The notes: a model not told the origin generated them from the sequence alone. A stretch of 15,226 bases of DNA from Erythrobacter sp. UBA3075 (GCA_002367375.1 DFBR01000160.1:1-15226); one strand, 5' to 3'; counted from the stretch's first letter, positions 1 through 5,918 are shown. Translations and numbers: made by a program.

Positions 1-179
1 GCGCATTCGGTCAGCGCGATAAAGCCTGCCTGCATCAAATCGTCGACTTCCAGCCCGTCGCGTCCGGTGCCGTAAATATGCCACGCTGCCTTGCGCACCA
101 TCGGCACGAAACGGTCCACGCGGTCGGCTACAATGTCTTGCGCGCCATAGGCGGCGAATGCGGTATGATCGTGTTTCAT
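1..179 (-). CDS. fliA: FliA, flagellar sigma-28 factor (N-terminal part, cut by window edge)
   Basis: Only the first 59 codons are inside the window; the gene runs off position 1. The translation begins MKHDHTAFAAYGAQ and continues with a sigma-70 family region 2 start, including VPMVRKAAWHI followed by LEVDDLMQAGFIALTEC. This matches the 'LV..iA.hl...VE.DDL.Q.G..gL.EA' core of FliA-type group 3 sigma factors. FliA directs RNA polymerase to late flagellar promoters and is held inactive by FlgM, whose gene lies in the same arm. The ATG overlaps the flhA stop in an ATGA arrangement, so translation is probably coupled to flhA. The -10 and -35 binding regions are mostly outside the window, so the assignment rests on region 2 and on context. 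Another group 3 sigma factor is possible but less likely next to flhA and with flgM nearby. Confidence 0.85.
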   Translation of the reverse strand, partial: MKHDHTAFAAYGAQDIVADRVDRFVPMVRKAAWHIYGTGRDGLEVDDLMQAGFIALTEC

Positions 180-2296
180 GCCGCCATCTCCTGTGTGTTG
201 TGTGTGAGGCCAGCGGTAGGGGCTGTCGGCGACGGCGCGGCTGACTGATCGTCACCGATCACGCCGACCATCTCAACCGGCTGATGCGGTGGCAGCTCGG
301 CGATCGAGAGCACCAGGCATGACGGCGCGCGCTGACGCAGAAGAGCCGTGAGCGCACGCCGCGCAGGCGGCTGCACGATCAGCGCGAGGCCGCGATCCTT
401 GCCCGCAGCGGCGATGTGCGCATTGACCTTTTCGCCAATCATGCGCGCGCAATCAGGTTCGATAACCGGCTGGCCTGTTGCCGGATCGCGAATGCCGCCA
501 AGAATTGCGCCTTCGAGCGAGGCATCGAGTGTCATCACGCCCAATGTTTCTGACGGTGAACAGACCTGCCCAACAATCCAGCCGCCGAGATCGGCGCGCA
601 CATGATCGACCAGCGCATCGAATTCGGCGGTTTTTTGCAGTCCCAGCGCGAGGCTGGAGAGGATTGGCAACGGATGCGCCAGCGAAATTCCGTCTGCCAG
701 CAACGCCCGTAGCAGGCGCGTAATCGCGGCAAGCGACAGCGGCTCGGGATGGATCGCTTCCACGAGGCCCGGCGCGTCCTCACGCAGCGAATCGAGAATG
801 CTGCGCACCTCTTCCGGGCCAAGCAGCTCGTCTGCCCGCGTGGCCAGCAATTGGTTCACATGGGTGGCGATTACAGTGGGCACATCGACTGCAAGGAAAC
901 CCTCGGCAATTGCAGAATCGCGGTCCGCCGGGCGAATCCATAAGGCCGGGCAATCGAAGCTGGGGTCGCGGGTCTCATCGCCTATCAACCCATGGGCTTT
1001 GCCCAGCCCGCCGGTATCGATCGCGAGCAGGCATTGCGGTTGCGCTTCGAAACGTGACAGCTCCACCCCGCCCAGCATCACCCGCCAGACATTGGCCGGC
1101 AGGTCGAGCGAATCGCGAATGCGGAACTGCGGCACGACGAAACCGAAGGTCTCACTCAATTGTTTGCGCACCCCGGTAATGCGCGTGACCAGCGGCGAAC
1201 CGCGGCTTTGCTCGACCAGATGCACCAGGCCATAGCCCAGCTCCAGCGTCACCAGCGTCCGATCGCTAACATCGCCAATGGCAATGCCCTTGGGCTTTTC
1301 CGGTTCGGCTTCAGGCACGGCATTCGCCGCCTGATCAAGCCGTTTCTTGAGCGCGCGATAGAGCCAGAAAGCGAGCGCGGCGGCGGGCAGGAAAACCATT
1401 TGCGGCATCGCCGGGATCAGGCCAATTGCTCCCAGCACCAGCGCCACGGGCAGCCAGCTGGCAGGTTTGCCAAACTGCCGTCCGATTTGGCCGACAAGGT
1501 CGCTCTGATCGCTAACGCGGGTCACAATTGCGGCGGCAGCGATCGACAGCAGCAGGCCAGGGACCTGCGCCACAAGCGCATCGCCCACGGCCAGCGTCAC
1601 ATAAACCTCGGCGGCCTCGCCAGCAGACAGTTCATGCGTGATCATGCCCAGCGCAAAGCCCGCAATCACATTGACCGCGAGGATCAGCAGCGCGGCAATC
1701 GCATCGCCTTTGACGAATTTGGATGCACCATCCATCGCGCCGTAGAAATCGGCTTCGGTCGCCACTTCGGCGCGGCGGGCCTTTGCCTCGTCTGCAGTCA
1801 TCAGCCCGGCAGCGATATCAGCATCGATGGCCATCTGCTTGCCCGGCAATGCGTCGAGCGTGAAGCGCGCGGAGACTTCGGACACGCGGCCCGCGCCCTT
1901 GGTAATCACCACCATGTTGATGATCAGCAGGATCACAAACACGAACAGTCCAACCGCGAAATTGCCGCCCACCAGAAACGCGCCGAAACTTTCGATCACT
2001 TGGCCCGCTGCCGCGCCGCCTTCATGGCCATTGACCAGCACGATGCGGGTCGAAGCGACGTTGAGCGCGAGGCGCAGCAGGGTGGCGAACAGCAGGATCG
2101 TGGGAAAGGCAGAGAAGTCGAGCGGCTTGGCGGCGTTAAGCGCCGCCATCAGCACACCAATCGACAGCGCGATGTTGAATACAAAAAACGCATCCAGCAT
2201 CACGGTAGGGATCGGCAGCACCATCATGGCGATCAGCGCGAGAATCCCGGCGGGCAGAGCCAGCGTGGCGGGCGAGAAAGGCAGCTTGCGTGTCAT
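176..2296 (-). CDS. flhA: FlhA, flagellar type III export gate protein
   Basis: FlhA forms the nonameric inner-membrane export gate that uses proton motive force to secrete rod, hook and filament subunits. At 706 residues it has normal family length. The N-terminal half (about 15-320) is strongly hydrophobic with several membrane segments. The FHIPEP family signature is clear: RLALNVASTRIVL around 75-87 and GAGRVSEVSARFTLDALPGK around 134-153. The KGDAIA motif around 196-201 contains D198, matching the conserved Asp of the Salmonella gate. The remaining half is the cytosolic domain that docks chaperone-substrate complexes. The ATG at 2296 overlaps the stop of the upstream transglycosylase gene by 4 bp, with a GGAGG 10 nt upstream. 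The gene therefore sits in a transglycosylase-flhA-fliA operon, probably transcribed from the sigma-54 promoter at 3235-3250. Confidence 0.97.
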   Translation of the reverse strand: MTRKLPFSPATLALPAGILALIAMMVLPIPTVMLDAFFVFNIALSIGVLMAALNAAKPLDFSAFPTILLFATLLRLALNVASTRIVLVNGHEGGAAAGQVIESFGAFLVGGNFAVGLFVFVILLIINMVVITKGAGRVSEVSARFTLDALPGKQMAIDADIAAGLMTADEAKARRAEVATEADFYGAMDGASKFVKGDAIAALLILAVNVIAGFALGMITHELSAGEAAEVYVTLAVGDALVAQVPGLLLSIAAAAIVTRVSDQSDLVGQIGRQFGKPASWLPVALVLGAIGLIPAMPQMVFLPAAALAFWLYRALKKRLDQAANAVPEAEPEKPKGIAIGDVSDRTLVTLELGYGLVHLVEQSRGSPLVTRITGVRKQLSETFGFVVPQFRIRDSLDLPANVWRVMLGGVELSRFEAQPQCLLAIDTGGLGKAHGLIGDETRDPSFDCPALWIRPADRDSAIAEGFLAVDVPTVIATHVNQLLATRADELLGPEEVRSILDSLREDAPGLVEAIHPEPLSLAAITRLLRALLADGISLAHPLPILSSLALGLQKTAEFDALVDHVRADLGGWIVGQVCSPSETLGVMTLDASLEGAILGGIRDPATGQPVIEPDCARMIGEKVNAHIAAAGKDRGLALIVQPPARRALTALLRQRAPSCLVLSIAELPPHQPVEMVGVIGDDQSAAPSPTAPTAGLTHNTQEMAA

Positions 2297-3195
2297 AGTC
2301 CGAATGCCTCCAGGCGGGCATAGGCACTGCGCACATGCGCATGACCCGGCGCGCTGATGTCAGCTCCGGTCAGCGCGAAGCTGTTTTGCAGTGTCTGCGC
2401 CATGGAAGGTCGCCCAGCCGTAACCTGCCAATTCGCGGCGGGCGCGTTTACCGGCACATAGGGCGATGAAACGGGAATGGGCCCCGGCGGTGACGAAGCT
2501 GGAGGAAACGAAGCTGGTGGGCGCGCGGATTGCGGGACGGGTCCGCCCGCGCCTGCTTCCATAGCCCGCTCCACGCGTGTTCGCACCAGAGCCATGACAT
2601 CGGACACAGAGCGCGCCGCGCCGGATCGCTCGTAGAAAATCGGTTGATTGGCACGCGCCGCAGCAGGCAGCACGGACGCGGCGGCAGTGTCAGGCGAACT
2701 CGCCAGCGTGCCGAGGAAGCGGGTCGCCCCTCGCGCACCAAGGAAATGCGCCATGTACAATTCGCTCGCGTCAGGATCGCGGCCCAGCACCGGCGCGAGC
2801 GCCGCACGATTATCGTCCGCCAGCGCCCCAGCCATCAGCGATGATGCCTGGGGATCGAAGCGTAGCGCCATAATATCATCGCGCATGGCTGGGTCAGTAA
2901 TCTGCGCGCGGCCGCCACGCATGGCGATAGCCTCGGCCATATCGCCATAGCCCAGCGCGTCACCATGTCGATCAAGCGTGGCGAGCCAGGTCTGGTCAAT
3001 GAACTGGAACAACCCGCTGGCGCTGGACGTGCGTGCCTCGGCCATCGGATCGAGCCCGGATTCGATGCGTGCCTGCGCCAGCAGATAGGAGAAATCGACG
3101 CCGGTCCGCTCCGCTGCTTGGGCGATAGCGGCGCGTGTTTGCGCCTCTGCACCGGTGGGTGCGACTGGTTGCGTTGTAATCGATCCGTCGCTCAT
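2293..3195 (-). CDS. Flagellum-associated SLT-type lytic transglycosylase
   Basis: The 300-residue protein carries a transglycosylase SLT domain at about 20-150. The motif ARIESGLDPMAEARTSSA places the catalytic Glu at E45, followed by GLFQFIDQTW (61-70), the usual lysozyme-like fold signature. A later stretch ELYMAHFLGARGATRFL (145-161) also fits the family. After about residue 218 comes a Pro/Ser-rich linker (to about 252) and a short C-terminal tail. No N-terminal signal peptide is visible: the start MSDGSITTQPVAP is polar. Lytic transglycosylases cleave the MurNAc-GlcNAc bond of peptidoglycan. Because FlgJ in this window has no muramidase domain, this enzyme is the obvious candidate for opening the wall for the rod, as SltF does in Rhodobacter. 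It is first in an operon with flhA and fliA, with an ATG at 3195 and an AAGGA upstream. Its identity as SltF itself is not claimed. Confidence 0.85.
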   Translation of the reverse strand: MSDGSITTQPVAPTGAEAQTRAAIAQAAERTGVDFSYLLAQARIESGLDPMAEARTSSASGLFQFIDQTWLATLDRHGDALGYGDMAEAIAMRGGRAQITDPAMRDDIMALRFDPQASSLMAGALADDNRAALAPVLGRDPDASELYMAHFLGARGATRFLGTLASSPDTAAASVLPAAARANQPIFYERSGAARSVSDVMALVRTRVERAMEAGAGGPVPQSARPPASFPPASSPPGPIPVSSPYVPVNAPAANWQVTAGRPSMAQTLQNSFALTGADISAPGHAHVRSAYARLEAFGL

Positions 3196-3234
3196 CGGCG
3201 GGATTCCTTGCTGCCATTACATGCCAGCAAATTC

Positions 3235-3250
3235 AGCAAGAAGCGTGCCA
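3235..3250 (-). promoter_or_regulatory. Sigma-54 promoter of the transglycosylase-flhA-fliA operon
   Basis: On the minus strand the sequence reads TGGCACG-CTTC-TTGCT. This is a full match to the sigma-54 consensus TGGCACG-N4-TTGCW, with the required 10 nt between the -24 GG (3249-3248) and the -12 GC (3237-3236). The predicted start is near 3224, giving a leader of about 29 nt before the transglycosylase ATG. The -24 element is half of a long inverted repeat (3243-3271). Two possible enhancer palindromes lie upstream in flgN. Confidence 0.82.
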
Positions 3251-3271
3251 CATGCGATCATTGTGGCACGC
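3243..3271. repeat. Inverted repeat / hairpin overlapping the sigma-54 -24 element
   Basis: Perfect 10-bp arms, GCGTGCCACA and TGTGGCACGC, are separated by 9 nt. The repeat sits in the 86-bp gap between flgN and the transglycosylase gene. It could act as an RNA hairpin in read-through transcripts from flgM-flgN, or as a DNA operator over the promoter. No T-tract follows on the minus strand (TTCTTGCT), so it is not a standard intrinsic terminator. The palindrome places a TGGCACG on both strands, but only the minus-strand copy has a -12 element at the right spacing. Confidence 0.7.
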
Positions 3272-3281
3272 GTCCTTGCGA

Positions 3282-3611
3282 TCAGGCCTGCCGCATGGCG
3301 GGACCGGAATAGAGGCCGGGAGACTGGGTCAAAGCATCGAGCCGTGCCGCGACATTGGCAGCAAGCAAATTGCGCAAGCGGCGGTTGACCTCGTTCTGAT
3401 GACGCGCCGCTTCCAGCAGGCCGCGGCACTCAGCATCCACTGCAGTGCGCTGCGTCTCGAGACTATCGCACAAATTCTGCTTGCCCGAGGTGGCGAGTAC
3501 CAGCGCATCGACATCAAGACCGGCAAGCGCTTGCCGCTCATCTTCCAGGACGGCAAGCATTTGCCGCAACTTGGCCGCAAGGCCTGCTGCGCCCGTCATT
3601 GGCCCGCTCAT
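3282..3611 (-). CDS. flgN: FlgN-like export chaperone for FlgK/FlgL
   Basis: This 109-residue, mostly helical protein fits the FlgN family. That family keeps the hook-filament junction proteins FlgK and FlgL unfolded in the cytoplasm and delivers them to FlhA. The visible pattern is an N-terminal helix with LAAKLRQMLAVLEDERQALA, a K-Q-N-L motif near 44-47, a central long helix, and a C-terminal NRRLRNLLAANVAARLDAL followed by a PGLYSGP tail (98-104). The family is poorly conserved, so the call rests on length, helix pattern, this C-terminal signature and position directly after flgM. The flgMN pair is common. Its ATG overlaps the flgM stop by 4 bp. Two copies of the CGGCA-N6-TGCCG palindrome (3521-3536 and 3551-3566) lie within this coding region. 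Confidence 0.78.
   Translation of the reverse strand: MSGPMTGAAGLAAKLRQMLAVLEDERQALAGLDVDALVLATSGKQNLCDSLETQRTAVDAECRGLLEAARHQNEVNRRLRNLLAANVAARLDALTQSPGLYSGPAMRQA
3521..3536. promoter_or_regulatory. Putative enhancer palindrome (proximal copy, inside flgN)
   Basis: CGGCAAGCGCTTGCCG is a perfect 16-bp palindrome matching CGGCA-N6-TGCCG, the same pattern found at 3551, 5780 and 5800. Its centre lies about 304 bp upstream of the predicted start of the transglycosylase sigma-54 promoter. It is within flgN, so part of the sequence is constrained by codons. Binding by a FlbD/FleQ-type activator is an inference. Confidence 0.5.
3551..3566. promoter_or_regulatory. Putative enhancer palindrome (distal copy, inside flgN)
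   Basis: CGGCAAGCATTTGCCG shares the CGGCA-N6-TGCCG pattern and differs at two central positions from the neighbouring copy, 30 bp away centre to centre (about three helical turns). It lies about 334 bp upstream of the predicted start of the transglycosylase-flhA-fliA operon. Confidence 0.5.
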
Positions 3612-3898
3612 TGACCGGTGCTCAGCATGAGCCGCGCGGCGATGATCGCGTCGGTGATTTCTGCCGGAACGATGGGATAGCTGCCATCGCGCAAGGCATC
3701 GCGGATTTCAGTGACCCGCTGGTTATCAACCGGCACACTGCCCGCCGAAACGCGGGCATCGGTCTGCACTGCCACACCCTTGTCGGCGACATCCGAATTT
3801 GCGGTATCGCGCGCCGGGGCGCTGGGCTTTGCGGTGTCTTGCGTCGCGCTGCGCACGGCGCTCGTGCTGCTCAATCTTGTTACATCATAGGGCGACAT
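3608..3898 (-). CDS. flgM: FlgM, anti-sigma-28 factor
   Basis: FlgM binds FliA and blocks late flagellar transcription until the hook is complete, when FlgM is exported through the flagellum. The 96 residues equal the usual family length. The N-terminal half is polar and low in hydrophobics, as expected of the disordered export part. The C-terminal half carries the sigma-28-binding signature VDNQRVTEIRDALRDGSYPI (57-76) followed by ITDAIIAARLML (81-92). The ATG at 3898 is preceded by AGAGGGAG. A sigma-28-like promoter (3930-3957) sits just upstream, giving a leader of roughly 25 nt. This fits the known pattern in which flgM is itself a FliA target. flgN follows with a 4-bp overlap. Confidence 0.95.
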   Translation of the reverse strand: MSPYDVTRLSSTSAVRSATQDTAKPSAPARDTANSDVADKGVAVQTDARVSAGSVPVDNQRVTEIRDALRDGSYPIVPAEITDAIIAARLMLSTGQ

Positions 3899-3929
3899 GG
3901 TCGGCTCCCTCTTGTTATCTTCACACTGC

Positions 3930-3957
3930 AGAACGGCAGCGCCTGCACGATCTTAAG
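3930..3957 (-). promoter_or_regulatory. Sigma-28-like promoter of flgM-flgN
   Basis: The minus strand reads CTTAA, 15 nt, then GCCGTTCT. The general sigma-28 form is TAAA-N15-GCCGATAA, so the spacing and the GCCG core agree while the last bases differ. The same GCCGTTCTGCA string occurs in front of the MotA-like gene, also with CTTAA at 15-16 nt. An AT-rich run lies just upstream of the -35. The assignment is comparative and not proven. Confidence 0.5.
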
Positions 3958-3976
3958 AAAAAATTTGCGATCATTT

Positions 3977-4543
3977 TCAGCTGATCGGGATCACCGCGCG
4001 TCCCGGCGTCACGATGCGCGCGCGCAATGCTTCGCGATTGCCTTCAGGGCGAATACGGATCCATGCGCCAATCGCGCCGTCTTCCAGCGCTTCGCCCTGC
4101 TGCGCGATAGAAAATCCGCGGCCTTCGATGATGAGCGAGATTATTTGCCCGCGCTCCACCACGCTAACCGGGGCCTGTTCGGGAACGCCGCTTCGCGCAT
4201 TGCCCGCGCCGGTGTTGACGGGAACGAAGATGCGCCACGAAGAACCGGCATTGCATTCCACCCGGATCATGTCGGCGCGCCTGCCGTGCCACGTCAGATC
4301 GAGTTGCTGCGGACACGCCGTCAACCGCAATCGCCGGTCCACCGGGTGCCGCGCACCGCCCGGCGTTCCCACCGGAGCGCCGGTGAAGGCGGCCAGCTCG
4401 GCATCGATGGCGCCGTGATCCGCAAAGCGGCCATCCTGCGCCGCCGCGCTTATCGACAGGGACATTGCGAGGATCGGGCCAAGGCTGGCCCAGAACAGCG
4501 TTTGCCACAACGGGCCGTTGGGACGGAGAATGAATTGCGACAT
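3977..4543 (-). CDS. flgA: FlgA, periplasmic P-ring assembly chaperone
   Basis: FlgA assists polymerisation of FlgI into the P ring around the rod. This 188-residue protein starts with a hydrophobic export signal (about 12-35, ending SISAAA before QDG). The mature part has the FlgA/SAF-type layout: a first domain with RLRLTACPQQLDLTW (71-85), a second cysteine in RVECNAGSSWRIFVPV (94-109), and a C-terminal SAF-like domain with APVSVVERGQIISLIIEGRGF. The last stretch, with GAIGAWIRIRPEGNREALRARIV, is typical of FlgA. C77 and C97 are likely to form the family's disulfide. The start at 4543 has GGGAG 8 nt upstream. The gene follows the MotB/ExbD-like gene by 33 bp with no visible terminator, so it is probably transcribed with the stator-like pair, while flgM downstream has its own promoter. 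Confidence 0.93.
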   Translation of the reverse strand: MSQFILRPNGPLWQTLFWASLGPILAMSLSISAAAQDGRFADHGAIDAELAAFTGAPVGTPGGARHPVDRRLRLTACPQQLDLTWHGRRADMIRVECNAGSSWRIFVPVNTGAGNARSGVPEQAPVSVVERGQIISLIIEGRGFSIAQQGEALEDGAIGAWIRIRPEGNREALRARIVTPGRAVIPIS

Positions 4544-4576
4544 GATGTTTGCTCCCGATTGCGCGGGGCGGTGCCC

Positions 4577-5035
4577 CTAGATCTGCTGGGAGTTTAGCAA
4601 GGAGCGTGCCAGCAACGGGTCCCGGTCATGTGCGAAATAGGCGATCACTTGCTGCTGCGCGGCTTCTTCCACGATCAGGCGCGGCTGTCGGCCTAACGCG
4701 ATGGCCTCCTCCGCCAAGGCGTCGCAGCGCACGACGACATCCCTGCGCGTAGTCGCGCCATCATATTGGCACAGCAAGGTAAGCTGCTCGCCTTCGCCGA
4801 GCTGGTGGCGCAAGAGCCATTCGCGCAGTGGCGGGGCTCCGGCGCTATCGATGAAGACCGATGTTGCCACACCTTCGCCGATTCCCTGCGCCAGAACTTC
4901 TCCATCTGGCATTTCTATTTCTTGCTTACTGACTGCATTGGCGAGGCCGGTGGCGGTAATCACGAACAGGATCAGCGCCAGATCTGCGAAGGGAACCAGC
5001 CAGCCCTGTCCCGGAGCGGAAGGGCTGGCGATCAC
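4577..5035 (-). CDS. Small MotB/ExbD-like membrane protein without a recognisable peptidoglycan-binding domain
   Basis: The 152-residue protein has a short cytoplasmic start, one membrane helix and a periplasmic domain of about 110 residues. The helix begins PFADLALILFVITATGLANA (15-34). Its Asp, D18, sits where MotB, PomB and ExbD carry the ion-binding Asp. The periplasmic part contains SVFIDSAGAPPLREWL and QLTLLCQYDG, then RRDVVVRCDALAEEAIALG. This resembles an ExbD-type or degenerate OmpA-like fold, but the NX2LSX2RAX2VX3L peptidoglycan-binding signature is not visible. The start is GTG at 5035, overlapping the stop of the MotA/ExbB-like gene (GTGA), with GGGAG upstream. Overlap and order mark the two as a stator-type pair. 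The role (accessory stator, regulator of the main MotAB, or assembly factor) is unknown. C89 and C104 could pair. Confidence 0.7.
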   Translation of the reverse strand: MIASPSAPGQGWLVPFADLALILFVITATGLANAVSKQEIEMPDGEVLAQGIGEGVATSVFIDSAGAPPLREWLLRHQLGEGEQLTLLCQYDGATTRRDVVVRCDALAEEAIALGRQPRLIVEEAAQQQVIAYFAHDRDPLLARSLLNSQQI

Positions 5036-5706
5036 GCTGCTTCTCCCAAGCTGTCGTCGTGCGGCTGATCCAGAAGGCTATTCGACGAACGCTCTGGGTC
5101 GATCTGACGGACCAGCCAGTCAATCACTTCGCGGCGGTCAGCATCCTCGCGGGCACCGCGCCGTTCAATCAGACGCGCCAACGGGTGGAGCACCAGATGC
5201 GCCAGCAGCAGGCCGTAAAGCGTTGTCAGGATGGCCATGCCGATGTCGACCAGCAATGCGCTGTCGACCCCGGCGGCAATCTGCATCTGGCTAAGGGCAA
5301 ACAGCGTCCCTGCCATGCCAAAAACCGGCGCGAGTTCGGCAGCCAGTTGCAAGGGTCGCAGTCCCCGCTCACGCGCGGCAATGCGCCTGTGAAGCAGGAT
5401 TTCATGTGTTGCCACCAACGAGCCAGGTGAACGGTCATGCACCAGCGCGTCAGTTGCGGCGGCAATGTCTTCATCCGATGTCTGGCAAGGCTGGGCGCGC
5501 AGCAGTCCATCATGGCGGATCGCTTCGACATCACGGGCAAGTTCGGCGCGGTTCGCTTCGGCATCAAACCGTGGACGCACCAGCATGGCGAGGGCAACCA
5601 GCATCGCATGCAATTCGCGCCGCCCGCTGCCCAGCAGCACGGCCAGTGCCGTTCCGCCAAGCACAATCCCCGCCCCGACAGGGTCCAGCAGAGCGGCATA
5701 ATTCAT
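5032..5706 (-). CDS. MotA/PomA/ExbB-family proton-channel-like protein, reduced
   Basis: This 224-residue protein belongs to the MotA/TolQ/ExbB family. The core is LAAELAPVFGMAGTLFALSQ (121-140) followed by AILTTLYGLLLAHLVLHPLARLIE (158-181). These align with the PomA-type 'LAD.APAFGMIGTLIGL' and 'ALLTTLYG' segments, including the conserved Pro at 127. Near the N-terminus, LLDPVGAGIVLGGTALAVLL (6-25) matches the second membrane helix of PomA/MotA ('D..SILIVVGG'). The usual first helix is therefore absent and three helices remain. Canonical members have about 250-290 residues and four helices. In the family the protein forms a pentameric channel around two MotB/ExbD helices, and the partner here is the overlapping downstream gene. 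The ATG at 5706 has AGAGG 4 nt upstream. A sigma-28-like promoter lies at 5746-5774. It is clearly distinct from the canonical motA at 13865. Confidence 0.78.
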   Translation of the reverse strand: MNYAALLDPVGAGIVLGGTALAVLLGSGRRELHAMLVALAMLVRPRFDAEANRAELARDVEAIRHDGLLRAQPCQTSDEDIAAATDALVHDRSPGSLVATHEILLHRRIAARERGLRPLQLAAELAPVFGMAGTLFALSQMQIAAGVDSALLVDIGMAILTTLYGLLLAHLVLHPLARLIERRGAREDADRREVIDWLVRQIDPERSSNSLLDQPHDDSLGEAA

Positions 5707-5745
5707 GGGGCCTCTTTCAATCCTTGGCGTTGGTGTGTGCCATGC

Positions 5746-5774
5746 AGAACGGCGCGTCTGCGGGCCGGATTAAG
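5746..5774 (-). promoter_or_regulatory. Sigma-28-like promoter of the MotA-like/MotB-like/flgA operon
   Basis: The minus strand reads CTTAA, 16 nt, then GCCGTTCT, continuing GCA as in the flgM upstream element. Counted from TAAT the spacer is 15 nt. Predicted initiation is about 30 nt before the MotA-like ATG. The -35 region lies 5 bp from the proximal CGGCA-N6-TGCCG palindrome, so an activator bound there could also affect this promoter. Confidence 0.45.
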
Positions 5775-5779
5775 GAGGG

Positions 5780-5795
5780 CGGCAATTTTGTGCCG
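5780..5795. promoter_or_regulatory. Putative enhancer palindrome, flgB distal copy
   Basis: CGGCAATTTTGTGCCG matches CGGCA-N6-TGCCG. Its centre is about 88 bp upstream of the predicted flgB start and 20 bp (about two helical turns) from the neighbouring copy. Location and spacing suit a dimer-binding site for a sigma-54 activator. From memory it resembles the ftr elements bound by Caulobacter FlbD. Confidence 0.6.
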
Positions 5796-5799
5796 ATTG

Positions 5800-5815
5800 C
5801 GGCAAAGGTTTGCCG
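5800..5815. promoter_or_regulatory. Putative enhancer palindrome, flgB proximal copy
   Basis: CGGCAAAGGTTTGCCG has perfect 7-bp arms around a GG centre and matches CGGCA-N6-TGCCG. Its centre is about 68 bp upstream of the predicted flgB transcription start. Together with the copy at 5780 it forms the probable enhancer of the long flgB-to-motB operon. Confidence 0.62.
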
Positions 5816-5849
5816 TTCAGCCTCAGCGCACCGGGAGAGCATGCGCAAT

Positions 5850-5865
5850 TGGCACGCCTCTTGCG
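5850..5865 (+). promoter_or_regulatory. Sigma-54 promoter of the flgB operon
   Basis: TGGCACG-CCTC-TTGCG matches the sigma-54 consensus TGGCACG-N4-TTGC, with exactly 10 nt between GG (5851-5852) and GC (5863-5864). The predicted start is near 5876, giving a leader of about 43 nt before flgB. It is the only strong plus-strand promoter signal seen before the flgB-motB block. Confidence 0.88.
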
Positions 5866-5918
5866 AAACCCCTGCCACGCGAGCGGACGCCCCGTCTCGC
5901 CCAAGGCAGGAGGCCATG

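Noticed and set aside
1160..2323. Long plus-strand open frame (387 codons) opposite flhA
   Set aside because: It is antisense to a clearly conserved flhA, has a His/Arg/Gln-rich composition typical of reversed GC-rich codons, and no recognisable domain.
3243..3271. Intrinsic terminator after flgN
   Set aside because: The stem is strong but no T-run follows on the minus strand, and the arm is part of a promoter.
3599..4597. Long plus-strand open frame (332 codons) opposite flgM and flgA
   Set aside because: It covers two well-supported minus-strand genes and the gap between them, and the translation is Arg/His-rich low-complexity shadow.
5780..5815. Minus-strand sigma-54 promoter for the MotA-like gene (CGGCA-N5-TTGCC read as -24/-12)
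   Set aside because: The GG-to-GC spacing is 9 nt in both copies instead of the strict 10; the palindromic symmetry is better explained as activator sites.
5406..5918. N-terminal extension of the flgB frame by about 170 codons
   Set aside because: It overlaps the opposite MotA-like gene and the promoter region, and FlgB homology starts at MSERLFG with an AGGAGG directly upstream.
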